From NCBI RefSeq assembly GCF_001544795.2, contig NZ_FCOI02000015.1, positions 62,001 to 126,000 on the forward strand: a stretch of DNA of 64,000 bases, in the 5' to 3' direction. The first letter of the stretch is position 1. The number at the start of each line of letters is the position of its first letter. Source of the DNA: Caballeronia temeraria. GTDB taxonomy: Bacteria; Pseudomonadota; Gammaproteobacteria; Burkholderiales; Burkholderiaceae. A program made the position numbers and the translations under genes. Positions 1-8,706 of this stretch are shown here, piece by piece. Below the pieces are notes generated by a model that was not told the origin of the DNA, searched no databases, and was given only the letters and a program-made list of their open reading frames with translations.

Positions 1-909
1 ATCGCGTAGCTGGCGCAGCATATCGGCGATACGCGCCGTCGATGCCGCCAGCAAACCGCGCGAGCGAATCCAGAAACGCATGAGGTTGATCGCGCGTTCG
101 TCGTCGAGTGCGAGGACCGCGTCGAGCATGAGCGCGCCCGCTTCATCCGCGCTTTGGGCGTGTTCGAGATCGATGCGCGCGAGCTGATCCAGCAGCCGCT
201 GCGCCGACGCGGCATGCGATGCCGTTCGCGCGAGCGCATCGCGAAAACCGGGAAAGTGGACCGCGAGCATCGGCAGCACGTCGTGGCGCAGCGCGTTGCG
301 CGAATAGCGCGTGTCGGCGTTGGATTCGTCGTCGATCCAGCTCAGATCGCGCTCGTGTGCGTATTGCTCGAGTTGCGCGCGCAGCAAACGCAACAGCGGA
401 CGCAGACGCGGCACCGCGCCATCCGCGCGCTGCGGCGCCATCGCCGCGAGGCCTGCGACGCCCGCGCCGCGCAGCAGTTGCAGCAGCACGGTTTCCGCTT
501 GATCGTCAGCGTGATGCGCAATCAGGAGTGCCGCCGCGCCGTGCGCGTCGCAGAGTTCGTCGAGCGCGCGATAACGTGCGTCGCGCGCCGCCGCTTCGAG
601 ACTTTCGCCGCCCGCGCGGGTCACATCGACATGACGCGCGTCGAAACGCACATCGAGCGACGCCGCGAAGCGCTCGCAATGCGCCGCCCACGCGTTCGCG
701 TTCGGGCTCAGACCGTGATGAATGTGCAGCGCGACGACCCGTTGCGCGCCGAAGCAACACACGGCCGCGTCGAGCAGCGCGGTCGAGTCGAGTCCGCCGC
801 TCAGGGCGACCGCAAGCAGTGAAGCCGGGGGAAGATCCGCACCCAAAACCGCCGCGCGCACCGCCTCGAAGACGAGGCGGCCGGCGGGAGTTTCGTTGTC
901 GAATGTCAC
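1..909 (-). CDS. tilS: tRNA(Ile)-lysidine synthase TilS, 3' end cut by window edge
   Basis: TilS ligates lysine to C34 of the CAU-anticodon tRNA-Ile in the cytoplasm, which lets it read AUA codons. Translating the minus strand from a GTG at 907-909 gives a continuous 303-codon frame to base 1. The N-terminal PP-loop ATP-pyrophosphatase motif SGGLDST is at about residue 32, and the conserved AHHADDQAET segment follows near residue 107. Family members in this group are about 450-480 residues, so roughly the last third is missing. No strong Shine-Dalgarno precedes the GTG, so the exact start is uncertain. It lies 37 bp downstream of accA on the same strand, the usual Burkholderiaceae order. Confidence 0.9.
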   Translation of the reverse strand, partial: MTFDNETPAGRLVFEAVRAAVLGADLPPASLLAVALSGGLDSTALLDAAVCCFGAQRVVALHIHHGLSPNANAWAAHCERFAASLDVRFDARHVDVTRAGGESLEAAARDARYRALDELCDAHGAAALLIAHHADDQAETVLLQLLRGAGVAGLAAMAPQRADGAVPRLRPLLRLLRAQLEQYAHERDLSWIDDESNADTRYSRNALRHDVLPMLAVHFPGFRDALARTASHAASAQRLLDQLARIDLEHAQSADEAGALMLDAVLALDDERAINLMRFWIRSRGLLAASTARIADMLRQLRD

Positions 910-946
910 GAGAATTCGTGATGGATGAGATGACGAAGATGCCGGA

Positions 947-1918
947 TTACGCGCCCGGCAGCGATTCCTTGAACTTGCCGTAAGCCATCAGCTTTTCGAA
1001 GCGGCGTTCGCGCAAGTCGTTGACGCTCATGCCCTGGAACTGGCGCAGCGAATCGGCGAGTGCGCGGCGCAGAAGCGCGGCCATGCCCTTCGCGTCTCGA
1101 TGCGCGCCGCCGAGCGGCTCGTTCACGATCTTGTCGATGAGACCCAGCGCCTTCAACCGATGCGCCGTGAGGCCGAGCGCTTCGGCCGCTTCCGGCGCCT
1201 TCGCCGCGCTCTTCCACAGGATCGACGCGCAGCCTTCCGGCGAAATGACCGAGTACGTGGAGAACTGCAGCATCATCACGGTGTCCGCGACGGCGATCGC
1301 GAGCGCGCCGCCCGAGCCGCCTTCGCCGATGATCGTCGTGATGATCGGCGTCTTGAGCTCGGCCATCACATACAGATTGCGGCCGATGGCTTCCGACTGC
1401 CCGCGCTCTTCCGCGCCGATGCCCGGATACGCGCCCGGCGTATCGACGAACGTGAAAATGGGCAGCGCGAACTTCTCGGCGGTGCGCATCAGACGCTCGG
1501 CCTTGCGATAGCCTTCCGGGCGCGGCATGCCGAAGTTGCGCAGCGCGCGTTCCTTCGTGTCGCGGCCCTTCTGATGGCCGATCACCATGCACGGCTGGCC
1601 ATTGAAGCGCGCGAAGCCGCCGACGATCGCGAGGTCGTCGGCGTATGCGCGGTCGCCATGCAATTCGTGGAAATCGGTGAAAAGCTCGCTCACGTAGTCG
1701 AGCGTGTACGGACGCTGCGGGTGACGCGCAATCTGCGACACCTGCCACGGCGACAGATTCGCGTAGAGATCCTTCGTGAGCTGCTGGCTCTTCTTCGACA
1801 GCCGATCGATTTCTTCCGAAATATCGACAGCGGAATCGTCCTGAACGAAGCGGAGTTCTTCGATCTTCGCTTCGAGTTCAGCGATCGGCTGCTCGAAATC
1901 CAGAAACGTGGTCTTCAT
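947..1918 (-). CDS. accA: Acetyl-CoA carboxylase carboxyltransferase subunit alpha
   Basis: AccA pairs with AccD (not in this window) in an A2D2 carboxyltransferase. It moves CO2 from biotin-BCCP to acetyl-CoA in the first committed step of fatty acid synthesis. The 323-residue product begins MKTTFLDFEQPIAELEAKIE, the family's usual N-terminus. The crotonase-like core shows the glycine-rich GEGGSGGALAIA oxyanion segment at about residues 190-210. An upstream in-frame ATG would add seven residues. I chose the ATG at 1918 because it matches family length and has AGGA about 10 nt upstream. It lies between the glycosylase gene and tilS on the same strand. Confidence 0.96.
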   Translation of the reverse strand: MKTTFLDFEQPIAELEAKIEELRFVQDDSAVDISEEIDRLSKKSQQLTKDLYANLSPWQVSQIARHPQRPYTLDYVSELFTDFHELHGDRAYADDLAIVGGFARFNGQPCMVIGHQKGRDTKERALRNFGMPRPEGYRKAERLMRTAEKFALPIFTFVDTPGAYPGIGAEERGQSEAIGRNLYVMAELKTPIITTIIGEGGSGGALAIAVADTVMMLQFSTYSVISPEGCASILWKSAAKAPEAAEALGLTAHRLKALGLIDKIVNEPLGGAHRDAKGMAALLRRALADSLRQFQGMSVNDLRERRFEKLMAYGKFKESLPGA

Positions 1919-2036
1919 ATGTTCGAGTCCTAGGAACATCGGGCAGCGCGTATTCTAACCGCGTCCGTCCCTCAAAAATTCGCGCGCGAACTATCGATTA
2001 TAAAGCAACGATAGCGCCCGCTTGCTCGTGTGTAGT

Positions 2037-3083
2037 TTAGTGATCCGCCGGAATCGGATTGAGACTGCGCCACATATACCAGGTCGCCACCGTGCGCCAC
2101 GGCTCCCAGTTCGCCGCCACCTCGCGCGCCTCGCTGCGCGTCACCGGCTCGCCGCTGAAGTAGTTCACGCTGATCGCCTGAATCAGGCCGAGATCGTCGA
2201 GCGGCAACACGTCCGGGCGCGACAGATTGAAGATGAGGAACATCTCCGCCGTCCATCGGCCGATGCCGCGAATCTGCGTCAACTCGGCGATCACGGCTTC
2301 GTCGTCCATCGACGTCCATGCATCGACATGCAGCGCGCCTGATTCGAAATGCTGCGCGAGATCGAGAATGTACTCGGCCTTGCGTTTCGACAAACCGCAC
2401 GCCTGTAGCTTCTCGTGGCCGAGCTTGATGAAATGCGCGGGATGGACTTCCGGACATGCGCTTTTCACGCGCTCCCAGATTGCCTGCGCCGCCTTCACCG
2501 AAATCTGCTGACCGGCAACGGAGCGCGCGAGCGTGGAGAAGGGATCGCCGAGATTGACGAGATGAATCTCGCCGAACTTCGGAATCAGCTTCTTGAGGAT
2601 GCGGTCGCGCCTCATGAGATCCGCGCACGCGCGATCCCAGTAATCGGGACGCGTGACTTCGCGCGTAAGCCCGCCGATCTGCACCGGCACCGCGGCGTCC
2701 GATGTCACCACGCGCGACTTGCGCACGACTTCACCGCGCTCCGCGACGAGCGCCTGCGCATTCGCGGCATCGCCGCCGACAGCGCGGCCGTTGCCCTTCA
2801 CGGGCGACGCTTCCGCTTCTTCGGTGCCCGCCTTCGATGCGCGCGCAGCGCCGTTCAGGCGCGCGGCCGTCTCGGGCTTCGTCGCCTTGAGCGCGGCGCT
2901 GCGCGTCGGCTTCGCCGCGACGCCGCCACGCTTGACCGCGGTCTTGCGTCCGATCGTTGCACCTGCGCCATCGATGTTCTGCGTGTTCGCTTTCGTGTGC
3001 GCGCTGCGCGTGCGCTCCGTAGCGCCCGACGCATCGCTGACAGACGCGGGTCGCTTGACCGGCGTCTTCCTGGCCGTTGCCAT
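2037..3083 (-). CDS. DNA-3-methyladenine glycosylase II-like (HhH-GPD), with long basic N-terminal tail
   Basis: This is a base-excision repair glycosylase of the HhH-GPD/AlkA superfamily, expected to remove alkylated purines. Of 348 residues, about the last 215 are the catalytic fold. The helix-hairpin-helix LTQIRGIGRWTAEMF is near residue 270, followed by LPLDDLG, whose Asp is the expected catalytic aspartate. The first ~130 residues are Lys/Arg/Ala/Thr-rich low complexity with two RKTxVKR repeats. They look disordered and DNA- or RNA-binding, like a histone-H1 tail. It sits 47 bp downstream of cysS on the same strand and may be co-transcribed. Substrate range cannot be told from the sequence. 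Confidence 0.9.
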   Translation of the reverse strand: MATARKTPVKRPASVSDASGATERTRSAHTKANTQNIDGAGATIGRKTAVKRGGVAAKPTRSAALKATKPETAARLNGAARASKAGTEEAEASPVKGNGRAVGGDAANAQALVAERGEVVRKSRVVTSDAAVPVQIGGLTREVTRPDYWDRACADLMRRDRILKKLIPKFGEIHLVNLGDPFSTLARSVAGQQISVKAAQAIWERVKSACPEVHPAHFIKLGHEKLQACGLSKRKAEYILDLAQHFESGALHVDAWTSMDDEAVIAELTQIRGIGRWTAEMFLIFNLSRPDVLPLDDLGLIQAISVNYFSGEPVTRSEAREVAANWEPWRTVATWYMWRSLNPIPADH

Positions 3084-3130
3084 CTTGCCTCCTGCCTGGT
3101 GAGTCGATCAGAGGGTTTGAAGGGCCGCGC

Positions 3131-4528
3131 TCAAACGCGGCGCCATTCGGTCGACCCACCCGGTTTGTCTTCAAGAGCAATACCGGCTTCGAGCAATTCA
3201 GCCCGGATCCGGTCTGCTTCGGCATAGTTCTTCGCCTGCTTCGCGGCGATGCGCTCGGCGATCTTCGCTTCGATCTCCTGCGGCGAGAGCCCGTGCTCCG
3301 AACCCGCGCCGCTCGCCTGCTGCAGGAATGCACGCGGTTCGCGCCCGAGCAGACCGAGCACGCCCGCGAGACCCTTGAGCTGGCGAGCGAGCGCGGCATC
3401 GCGCGTACGGTTCACTTCGCTCGCGAGATCGAACAACACCGACACGGCCACCGGCGTGTTGAAGTCGTCGTTCATCGCAGACTGGAAACGCTGCGCGTTC
3501 GCTTCGTTCCAGTCAAGTTGCTGATTGTCCGGCTCGACATCCTTCAACGCCGTATATAGGCGCGTCAACGCGTTCTTCGCGTCGTCGATATGCACATCGC
3601 TGTAATTCAGCGGCGACCGATAGTGTGCCCGCGCAATAAAAAAGCGCACGACTTCGGCATCAAATTTTTCAAGGACTTCACGGATCGTGAAGAAGTTGCC
3701 GAGCGACTTCGACATCTTTTCACTGTCGATCTGCACGAAGCCGTTGTGCATCCAGTAGTTCACGAACTGCTTGCCGGTTGCGCCTTCGCTCTGCGCGATC
3801 TCGTTCTCGTGATGCGGGAACTGGAGATCCATGCCGCCGCCGTGGATGTCGAACTGTTCGCCGAGCAAGGTGCAGCCCATGGCGGAACATTCGATGTGCC
3901 AGCCCGGGCGCCCGCGGCCCCACTTCGAGTCCCAGCCCGTGTCTTCCGGCTCGCCCGCCTTCGATTGTTTCCACAGCACGAAGTCGAGCGGATCTTCCTT
4001 GGCGTCGTTGGCCGCGACGCGCTCGCCCGCGCGCAAGTCTTCGATCGACTTGCCCGACAGCTTGCCGTAGTCGGCGAACTTGCGCACCGAGTAATTCACG
4101 TCGCCGTCTTTGGCCTGATACGCGTAACCGTTGGCGTGCAACGCATCGATCATGCCGAGCATCTGCGGCACGAACTCGGTCGCGCGCGGCTCGATGTCCG
4201 CACGCTCGACGCCGAGCGCATCCATGTCTTCATACATCGCCGCGATGAAACGATGCGTGAGCGACTTGATGGTTTCGTTGTTCTCCACCGCGCGACGAAT
4301 GATCTTGTCATCGATGTCCGTGATGTTGCGGACGTAAGTCACCTTGTAGCCGAGCGCGCGCAGCCATCGTTGCACGATATCGAACACTACGAACATGCGC
4401 GCGTGTCCCACGTGACAGTAGTCGTACACGGTGATTCCGCAGACATACATGCGCACCTCTCCGGCGCGAAGCGGCGTGAAGGTTTGCTTGTCACGCGCGA
4501 GCGTGTTGTAGATGCGCAGCGAGTTCAT
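3131..4528 (-). CDS. cysS: Cysteinyl-tRNA synthetase
   Basis: This class I aminoacyl-tRNA synthetase charges tRNA-Cys. The 465-residue product has the HIGH signature as HVGH near residue 40 and KMSKS near residue 270. The zinc-ligand set is a Cys in YVCGITVYDY (residue 30), Cys in HIECSAMG, and the His/Glu of HHENEIAQ. A DALR-type anticodon-binding tail ends the protein. The ATG at 4528 starts MNSLRIYNTLARDKQ, the family's usual beginning. An in-frame ATG 15 bp upstream is less likely. It is divergent from the secreted TPR gene, and a candidate promoter lies at 4766-4794. Confidence 0.96.
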   Translation of the reverse strand: MNSLRIYNTLARDKQTFTPLRAGEVRMYVCGITVYDYCHVGHARMFVVFDIVQRWLRALGYKVTYVRNITDIDDKIIRRAVENNETIKSLTHRFIAAMYEDMDALGVERADIEPRATEFVPQMLGMIDALHANGYAYQAKDGDVNYSVRKFADYGKLSGKSIEDLRAGERVAANDAKEDPLDFVLWKQSKAGEPEDTGWDSKWGRGRPGWHIECSAMGCTLLGEQFDIHGGGMDLQFPHHENEIAQSEGATGKQFVNYWMHNGFVQIDSEKMSKSLGNFFTIREVLEKFDAEVVRFFIARAHYRSPLNYSDVHIDDAKNALTRLYTALKDVEPDNQQLDWNEANAQRFQSAMNDDFNTPVAVSVLFDLASEVNRTRDAALARQLKGLAGVLGLLGREPRAFLQQASGAGSEHGLSPQEIEAKIAERIAAKQAKNYAEADRIRAELLEAGIALEDKPGGSTEWRRV

Positions 4529-4990
4529 AGAAGGGCGAAGCATGGGCCGGAATCAACCGTGGACCGGGCAGCAGGCGGCGTGGACGATGCATGCGGGAGC
4601 AAAAAGAGACCCACACGCGAGCGCGAACACGACGGTCATGCGACCAGGACGGAGACGGCCACGAGTGGCGAAAGACAGTCCGGCGCCGGCGCGGGATGCT
4701 CGCCCGGAGAACCAGGCGCGAGACACGTGCGCGGGACGTGCAGACCTTTTGTTAGAATGGGTCGGAGTATAACACCGGGACTTGAGCCTATGAAATCTCG
4801 AAGCGGCCGCGCGGCGGGCATTGCAAGCCGCGCTCCGGGCCGGGCTGAAAGCCTTGCCGGACCGCATGCCGCATCGGGCGTTTCTGCTCGTTTTCGGGTG
4901 CTAGCGCGCATGCATGTATTCGGGCGCTCGCCTTCCCATTCGCCGCTTTCGTGGCTTCTTTCGCTGCATCATTCATTGACTCGATTCCAA
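4529..4990. other. Divergent intergenic region between cysS and the TPR gene
   Basis: This 462-bp stretch has no convincing gene. It holds a candidate minus-strand promoter for cysS at 4766-4794. The overlapping plus-strand hexamer TATAAC (4768-4773) could serve the TPR gene but has only a poor -35 partner. Open frames here lack ribosome-binding sites. The frame entering the TPR gene stays open through it, so alternative TPR starts exist at ATG 4790 and ATG 4910. Confidence 0.5.
4766..4794 (-). promoter_or_regulatory. Candidate sigma-70 promoter for cysS
   Basis: On the minus strand TTCATA (4789-4794) and TATACT (4766-4771) are separated by exactly 17 bp. The first matches 4 of 6 consensus bases and the second 5 of 6. 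It would give a leader of about 230 nt before the cysS ATG. This is a by-eye prediction. Confidence 0.4.
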
Positions 4991-5767
4991 GTGACTCATC
5001 GCAAAGCGCGCACGCCTCTGCAACTCTCTTGCCGGCTCGTTTCCCGTACGCTCGTCATCGCGGCGCTCGGCTTCGCCGCATGCGCCGGCATGTCCGGCGC
5101 GGCGCTCGCGCAGACCTCGCCCGCCACGCGCGACGACACGCCGCAGATCGATACGGCCATCGCGAGCAAGGACTGGAACGCCGCGCTCACACAACTCGAT
5201 GCGCGCATCGCGAGCAATCCGCGTGACGTGCAGGCAAAGTTCAAGCGCGGCACCGTGCTCGCGCGCCTGAATCGCGACAACGATGCCATCGCCGCCTTCA
5301 CCGAACTCACGCAGGCCTATCCGGAGCTGCCGGAGCCGTACAACAATCTCGCCGCGCTCTATGCGAAGAAAGGCCGCTACGAGGACGCGCGCGTCGCGCT
5401 CGAAACCGCGGTCAAGGCGAACCCGGGCTACGCGCTCGCCTACGAGAACCTCGGCGATCTTTATCTGCGTCTCGCGAGCGAGTCGTACAAGCGCGCGCAA
5501 TCGCTCGGCTCGAAGAGTGCGCTCACGAGCCAGCGCATCGCGGCGATCCAGAACATCTACACGCCGCCGAAGAAGCGCGCGGGCGCGGACCTCGGCGCAT
5601 CGGGCGCAGGCGCGGCAACGGCGCCGCGCACGGGCGCCGACGAATGGGCGCCGGCGTCCGGCACTCCTTCGACGACAATGCCCGGCCCCGACGACTACTC
5701 GCCGTTCGGCGGCCCGACCAGCCCGCTGCCGACCACGCCTTACGTCGCGCCACAAGCGCAGCCGTAA
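4991..5767 (+). CDS. Secreted tetratricopeptide-repeat protein
   Basis: This is a probable periplasmic TPR scaffold protein. From the GTG at 4991 the product is 258 residues. It has a basic N-terminus, a hydrophobic stretch and an ALAQ cleavage site near residue 40, a typical Sec signal peptide. Three or so degenerate TPR units follow (about residues 55-165, with ALYAKKGRYEDARVALE and AYENLGDLYLRLA), then a Pro/Ala/Gly-rich C-terminal tail. The start is uncertain: the in-frame ATG at 4910 would lengthen the N-region, and neither start has a strong ribosome site. It lies directly upstream of two cyclophilin genes, which suggests a role with envelope protein folding. No specific function is recognised. 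Confidence 0.8.
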   Translation: MTHRKARTPLQLSCRLVSRTLVIAALGFAACAGMSGAALAQTSPATRDDTPQIDTAIASKDWNAALTQLDARIASNPRDVQAKFKRGTVLARLNRDNDAIAAFTELTQAYPELPEPYNNLAALYAKKGRYEDARVALETAVKANPGYALAYENLGDLYLRLASESYKRAQSLGSKSALTSQRIAAIQNIYTPPKKRAGADLGASGAGAATAPRTGADEWAPASGTPSTTMPGPDDYSPFGGPTSPLPTTPYVAPQAQP

Positions 5768-5820
5768 GCACGCGCCCTGCGGGCGACCGATTGCATTCAC
5801 CACACGAGGATCGATCCTTC

Positions 5821-6402
5821 ATGAAATTGTTGATGTTGGCGCTGTCGAGCGCTGCCCTGATCGCGAGCGCACCGTCGTTCGCCCAGCCGAATGCGCAGGC
5901 CGCGCACCCCACCGTGCTCTTCAAGACCACGCAAGGCGACATCAAGGTCGAGCTTTATCCGGAGAAGGCGCCCAAGACGGTCGCGAACTTTCTCGACTAC
6001 GTGAAGTCCGGTCAATACAGCGGCACGATCTTTCATCGCGTGATTCCGGGCTTCATGATCCAGGGCGGCGGCTACAGCACGAGCTTCGCCGAGAAGCCGA
6101 CGCGCGCGCCGATCCCGCTGGAAAGCAAGAACGGTCTGAAGAACATGACGGGCACGCTCGCGATGGCGCGCACGAGCGACCCGAACTCGGCCACCGCGCA
6201 GTTCTTCATCAATACGGTCGATAATGCGGGTCTCGACTATCCGAACCCCGACGGCAACGGCTACGCCGTGTTCGGCAAGGTCGTCGCGGGCATGGACGTC
6301 GTGAAGAAGATCGAAGGCAGCCCGACCACCACGCGCGGCCCGATGCAGGACGTGCCGCAAAAGCCGGCCGTCATCGAGTCGGCAACCGTGGTCTCGCAGT
6401 AA
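5821..6402 (+). CDS. ppiA: Periplasmic cyclophilin-type peptidyl-prolyl isomerase
   Basis: This enzyme catalyses cis-trans isomerisation of prolyl bonds in exported proteins. The 193-residue product starts with MKLLMLALSSAALIASAPSF and a cleavage site after SFA, so it is exported. The cyclophilin core has FHRVIPGFMIQGGGY and ATAQFFIN, which hold the catalytic Arg/Phe/Gln/Phe residues. The ATG at 5821 follows the TPR stop by 53 bp. A second cyclophilin without a signal peptide follows, giving a periplasmic/cytoplasmic pair that probably arose by tandem duplication. Confidence 0.93.
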   Translation: MKLLMLALSSAALIASAPSFAQPNAQAAHPTVLFKTTQGDIKVELYPEKAPKTVANFLDYVKSGQYSGTIFHRVIPGFMIQGGGYSTSFAEKPTRAPIPLESKNGLKNMTGTLAMARTSDPNSATAQFFINTVDNAGLDYPNPDGNGYAVFGKVVAGMDVVKKIEGSPTTTRGPMQDVPQKPAVIESATVVSQ

Positions 6403-6474
6403 CTCAAGCGCCTGTCGCTGATCTGGCGCGCCTCGCGCCAGCGCTCAATCAAACACAACGGAGAAAACATCATC

Positions 6475-6966
6475 ATGGTCGAACTGCATACGAACCACGG
6501 CATCATCAAACTGGAACTGGACGCCGAGAAGGCGCCGAAGTCCGTCGAGAACTTCCTCAACTATGTGAAGAAGGGTCATTACGACAACACCGTGTTCCAC
6601 CGCGTGATCGACGGCTTCATGATCCAGGGCGGCGGCTTCGAGCCGGGCATGAAGCAAAAGCCGACCGACGCGCCGATCGACAACGAAGCCAATAATGGCC
6701 TCAAGAACGAGAACGGCTCGATCGCGATGGCGCGCACCAACGATCCGCATTCGGCGACCGCGCAGTTCTTCATCAACGTGAAGGACAACGACTTTCTGAA
6801 CCACTCGTCGCCGACGCCGCAAGGCTGGGGCTACACCGTGTTCGGCAAGGTCGTCGAAGGCATGGACGTGGTCGAGAAGATCAAGAAGGTCAAGACCGGC
6901 TCGAAGGGCTTCCATCAGGACGTGCCGGTCGACGACGTGGTGATCGAGAAGGCCGTCGTGGTCTGA
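6475..6966 (+). CDS. ppiB: Cytoplasmic cyclophilin-type peptidyl-prolyl isomerase B
   Basis: This is a cytoplasmic prolyl isomerase. Its 163 residues are the usual PpiB length and carry no signal peptide. The conserved blocks FHRVIDGFMIQGGGFEPGM and ATAQFFINVKDN are present near residues 42 and 100. The ATG at 6475 is preceded by GGAG with good spacing. It is very similar to the upstream exported paralogue over the whole core. lpxH starts 11 bp downstream, so the two are probably co-transcribed. Confidence 0.95.
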   Translation: MVELHTNHGIIKLELDAEKAPKSVENFLNYVKKGHYDNTVFHRVIDGFMIQGGGFEPGMKQKPTDAPIDNEANNGLKNENGSIAMARTNDPHSATAQFFINVKDNDFLNHSSPTPQGWGYTVFGKVVEGMDVVEKIKKVKTGSKGFHQDVPVDDVVIEKAVVV

Positions 6967-6977
6967 TCGGTCATTGC

Positions 6978-7781
6978 ATGATCGATACGAGCACTTCATT
7001 CGATCGCGAAGCAGCGGGCGCAGCGAAAGACGCGCGCCCGCTGTTTTTCATTGGCGATCTGCACCTCTCCGAAGCGATCCCGAAAACGGTCGCCGCCTTC
7101 GAGCATTTCATCGAGGTCACGGCAAGCGACGCGGACTCCGTCTTCATTCTTGGCGACCTGTTCGAGTTCTGGATCGGCGACGACATTCTCGATGGTCCCC
7201 TGACCGACGCGCGCGCCAACTTCGCGCGCCGCATGACGCGGCTCATGCATACGCTCTCGGAGCGCGGCATCGGTCTCTATGTGATGCACGGCAATCGCGA
7301 CTTCCTGCTGGGCAAGCGCTTCATGAAGGATGCGGGCGCGATGCCGCTGCCCGATCCGTTCGTGATCACCGCGTTCGGCAAGCGCATCGTGCTCGCGCAT
7401 GGCGACGGCCTCTGCACCGCCGATCACGCCTATCAGCGCTTTCGCGCCGTCGCGCGCAATGCGCTCGCGCAGCGGCTCTTTCTCGCGCTGCCGTTTCAGA
7501 CGCGCCTCGGTATCGGCCAGCGCATGCGCACGAAAAGCGAAGGCGCGCGCGTGAGCACCGGCGTCAAGGCGAAATACGACGTCACGAAGAAAGCGGTCGC
7601 CGAACTCTTCATCAACAGCCGCACGAATACGCTGATTCACGGCCACACGCATCGTCCGGCGATGCATCGTGAAGTCGCAGGCGTGCGCTGGGTCCTGCCC
7701 GACTGGGAACTGGACGCGGACCCGCCGCGCGGCGGCTATCTGCGCGTCGACGAAGAAGGCGTGCGCCCGCTGCCGCTTTAA
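6978..7781 (+). CDS. lpxH: UDP-2,3-diacylglucosamine diphosphatase LpxH
   Basis: LpxH hydrolyses UDP-2,3-diacylglucosamine to lipid X and UMP in lipid A biosynthesis, at the inner face of the membrane. The 267-residue protein has the calcineurin-like metal motifs in order: GDLHLS (about residue 26), GDLFEFWIGDD (about 58), GNRDFLLG (about 105), HGD (about 140) and HGHTHRPA (about 218). The LFEFWIGDD form is typical of true LpxH. This separates it from the second LpxH-like gene at 59.7 kb. Its stop overlaps the convergent cysE stop by 4 bp. Confidence 0.95.
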   Translation: MIDTSTSFDREAAGAAKDARPLFFIGDLHLSEAIPKTVAAFEHFIEVTASDADSVFILGDLFEFWIGDDILDGPLTDARANFARRMTRLMHTLSERGIGLYVMHGNRDFLLGKRFMKDAGAMPLPDPFVITAFGKRIVLAHGDGLCTADHAYQRFRAVARNALAQRLFLALPFQTRLGIGQRMRTKSEGARVSTGVKAKYDVTKKAVAELFINSRTNTLIHGHTHRPAMHREVAGVRWVLPDWELDADPPRGGYLRVDEEGVRPLPL

Positions 7782-8578
7782 CGCTCCATCGATGCGGCGC
7801 GCTCTTCCGTGGCTTTGCCGTCCATCGACGTGCATAGACGTTTGAGATCGACGAGCGCCGCGCCATCGACGGCATTGAGCGCTTCCACGCGCGCGCCGAG
7901 CCGCTCGAGCGCCGCGACGATGTCGTCGATGCGCTGCGTCTGCGTCGATGCGTGATCGATCAGGCCGTGGATCGCGAGCGACACGGGATCGTCCGCGTTC
8001 GGCGTGATGCCGTAGGCGCAGAAGCCGCTCTTCGCGGGTTCATCAGATTTCTTTTTCTCGACGGCCGGCATCACGATGCGCGCCGGATTGCCTACCGCCG
8101 TGCCGCCCGCCGGAACCGGCTTCACGACCACCGCATTCGAGCCGATCTTCGCGTCCGCGCCGACCGTGAAGCCGCCGAGCACCTTCGCGCCCGCGCCGAC
8201 GATCACGCCGCGCCCGAGCGTCGGATGCCGCTTCGCGCCGCGCGTGAGCGACGTGCCGCCGAGCGTGACGCCCTGATAAATGGTGCAGTCATCGCCGATT
8301 TCCGCCGTCTCGCCGATCACGACGCCCATGCCGTGATCGATGAACACGCGCCGCCCGAGGGTCGCTCCCGGATGAATTTCGATGCCCGTGAGAAAACGCG
8401 CGACCTGCGAAACGAAGCGCGCGAGCCAGCGCCACTGCGCGCGCCAGCACGCGTTCGCCACGCGATGCAGCACGATCGCGTGCAGCCCGGGATAACAGGT
8501 GACGACTTCCCAGGCGCTGCGGGCGGCGGGATCGCGCTCGCGGATGGCAGCGATGTCTTCGCGGAGTCGTTCGAACAT
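7778..8578 (-). CDS. cysE: Serine O-acetyltransferase
   Basis: CysE makes O-acetylserine from serine and acetyl-CoA, the entry step of cysteine synthesis. The 266-residue product begins MFERLREDIAAIRERDPAAR with the SATase N-terminal helices. It continues into left-handed beta-helix hexapeptide repeats (IEIHPGATLG, IDHGMGVVIG, GAKIGSNAVV) with the catalytic Asp/His in FIDHGMG. The frame is open 16 codons further up, but the ATG at 8578 fits the family start. The C-terminal ~80 residues extend past the E. coli-type end. It is convergent with lpxH. Confidence 0.94.
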   Translation of the reverse strand: MFERLREDIAAIRERDPAARSAWEVVTCYPGLHAIVLHRVANACWRAQWRWLARFVSQVARFLTGIEIHPGATLGRRVFIDHGMGVVIGETAEIGDDCTIYQGVTLGGTSLTRGAKRHPTLGRGVIVGAGAKVLGGFTVGADAKIGSNAVVVKPVPAGGTAVGNPARIVMPAVEKKKSDEPAKSGFCAYGITPNADDPVSLAIHGLIDHASTQTQRIDDIVAALERLGARVEALNAVDGAALVDLKRLCTSMDGKATEERAASMER

Positions 8579-8706
8579 GGCGATGTCTCTGAAAGGGGGG
8601 ACGAGCGCTTTGCACGGATCGCGCAAAGCTTATACGGCGAGCGCCGCTTTCGCCGATTGTAGGACGAGCGCGGCGAGTCTGCCCGATGCCCCCGATGACG
8701 GCGCGG

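Noticed and set aside
154..983. Long plus-strand open frames opposite tilS
   Set aside because: They are antisense to a clear TilS sequence, Arg/Ala-rich as expected for GC-rich shadow frames, and have no family similarity or ribosome site.
3590..4990. Very long plus-strand frame running through cysS into the TPR gene
   Set aside because: The first 1,300 bp are antisense to cysS and low-complexity. Only the part after about 4910-4991 has a signal peptide and TPR domain.
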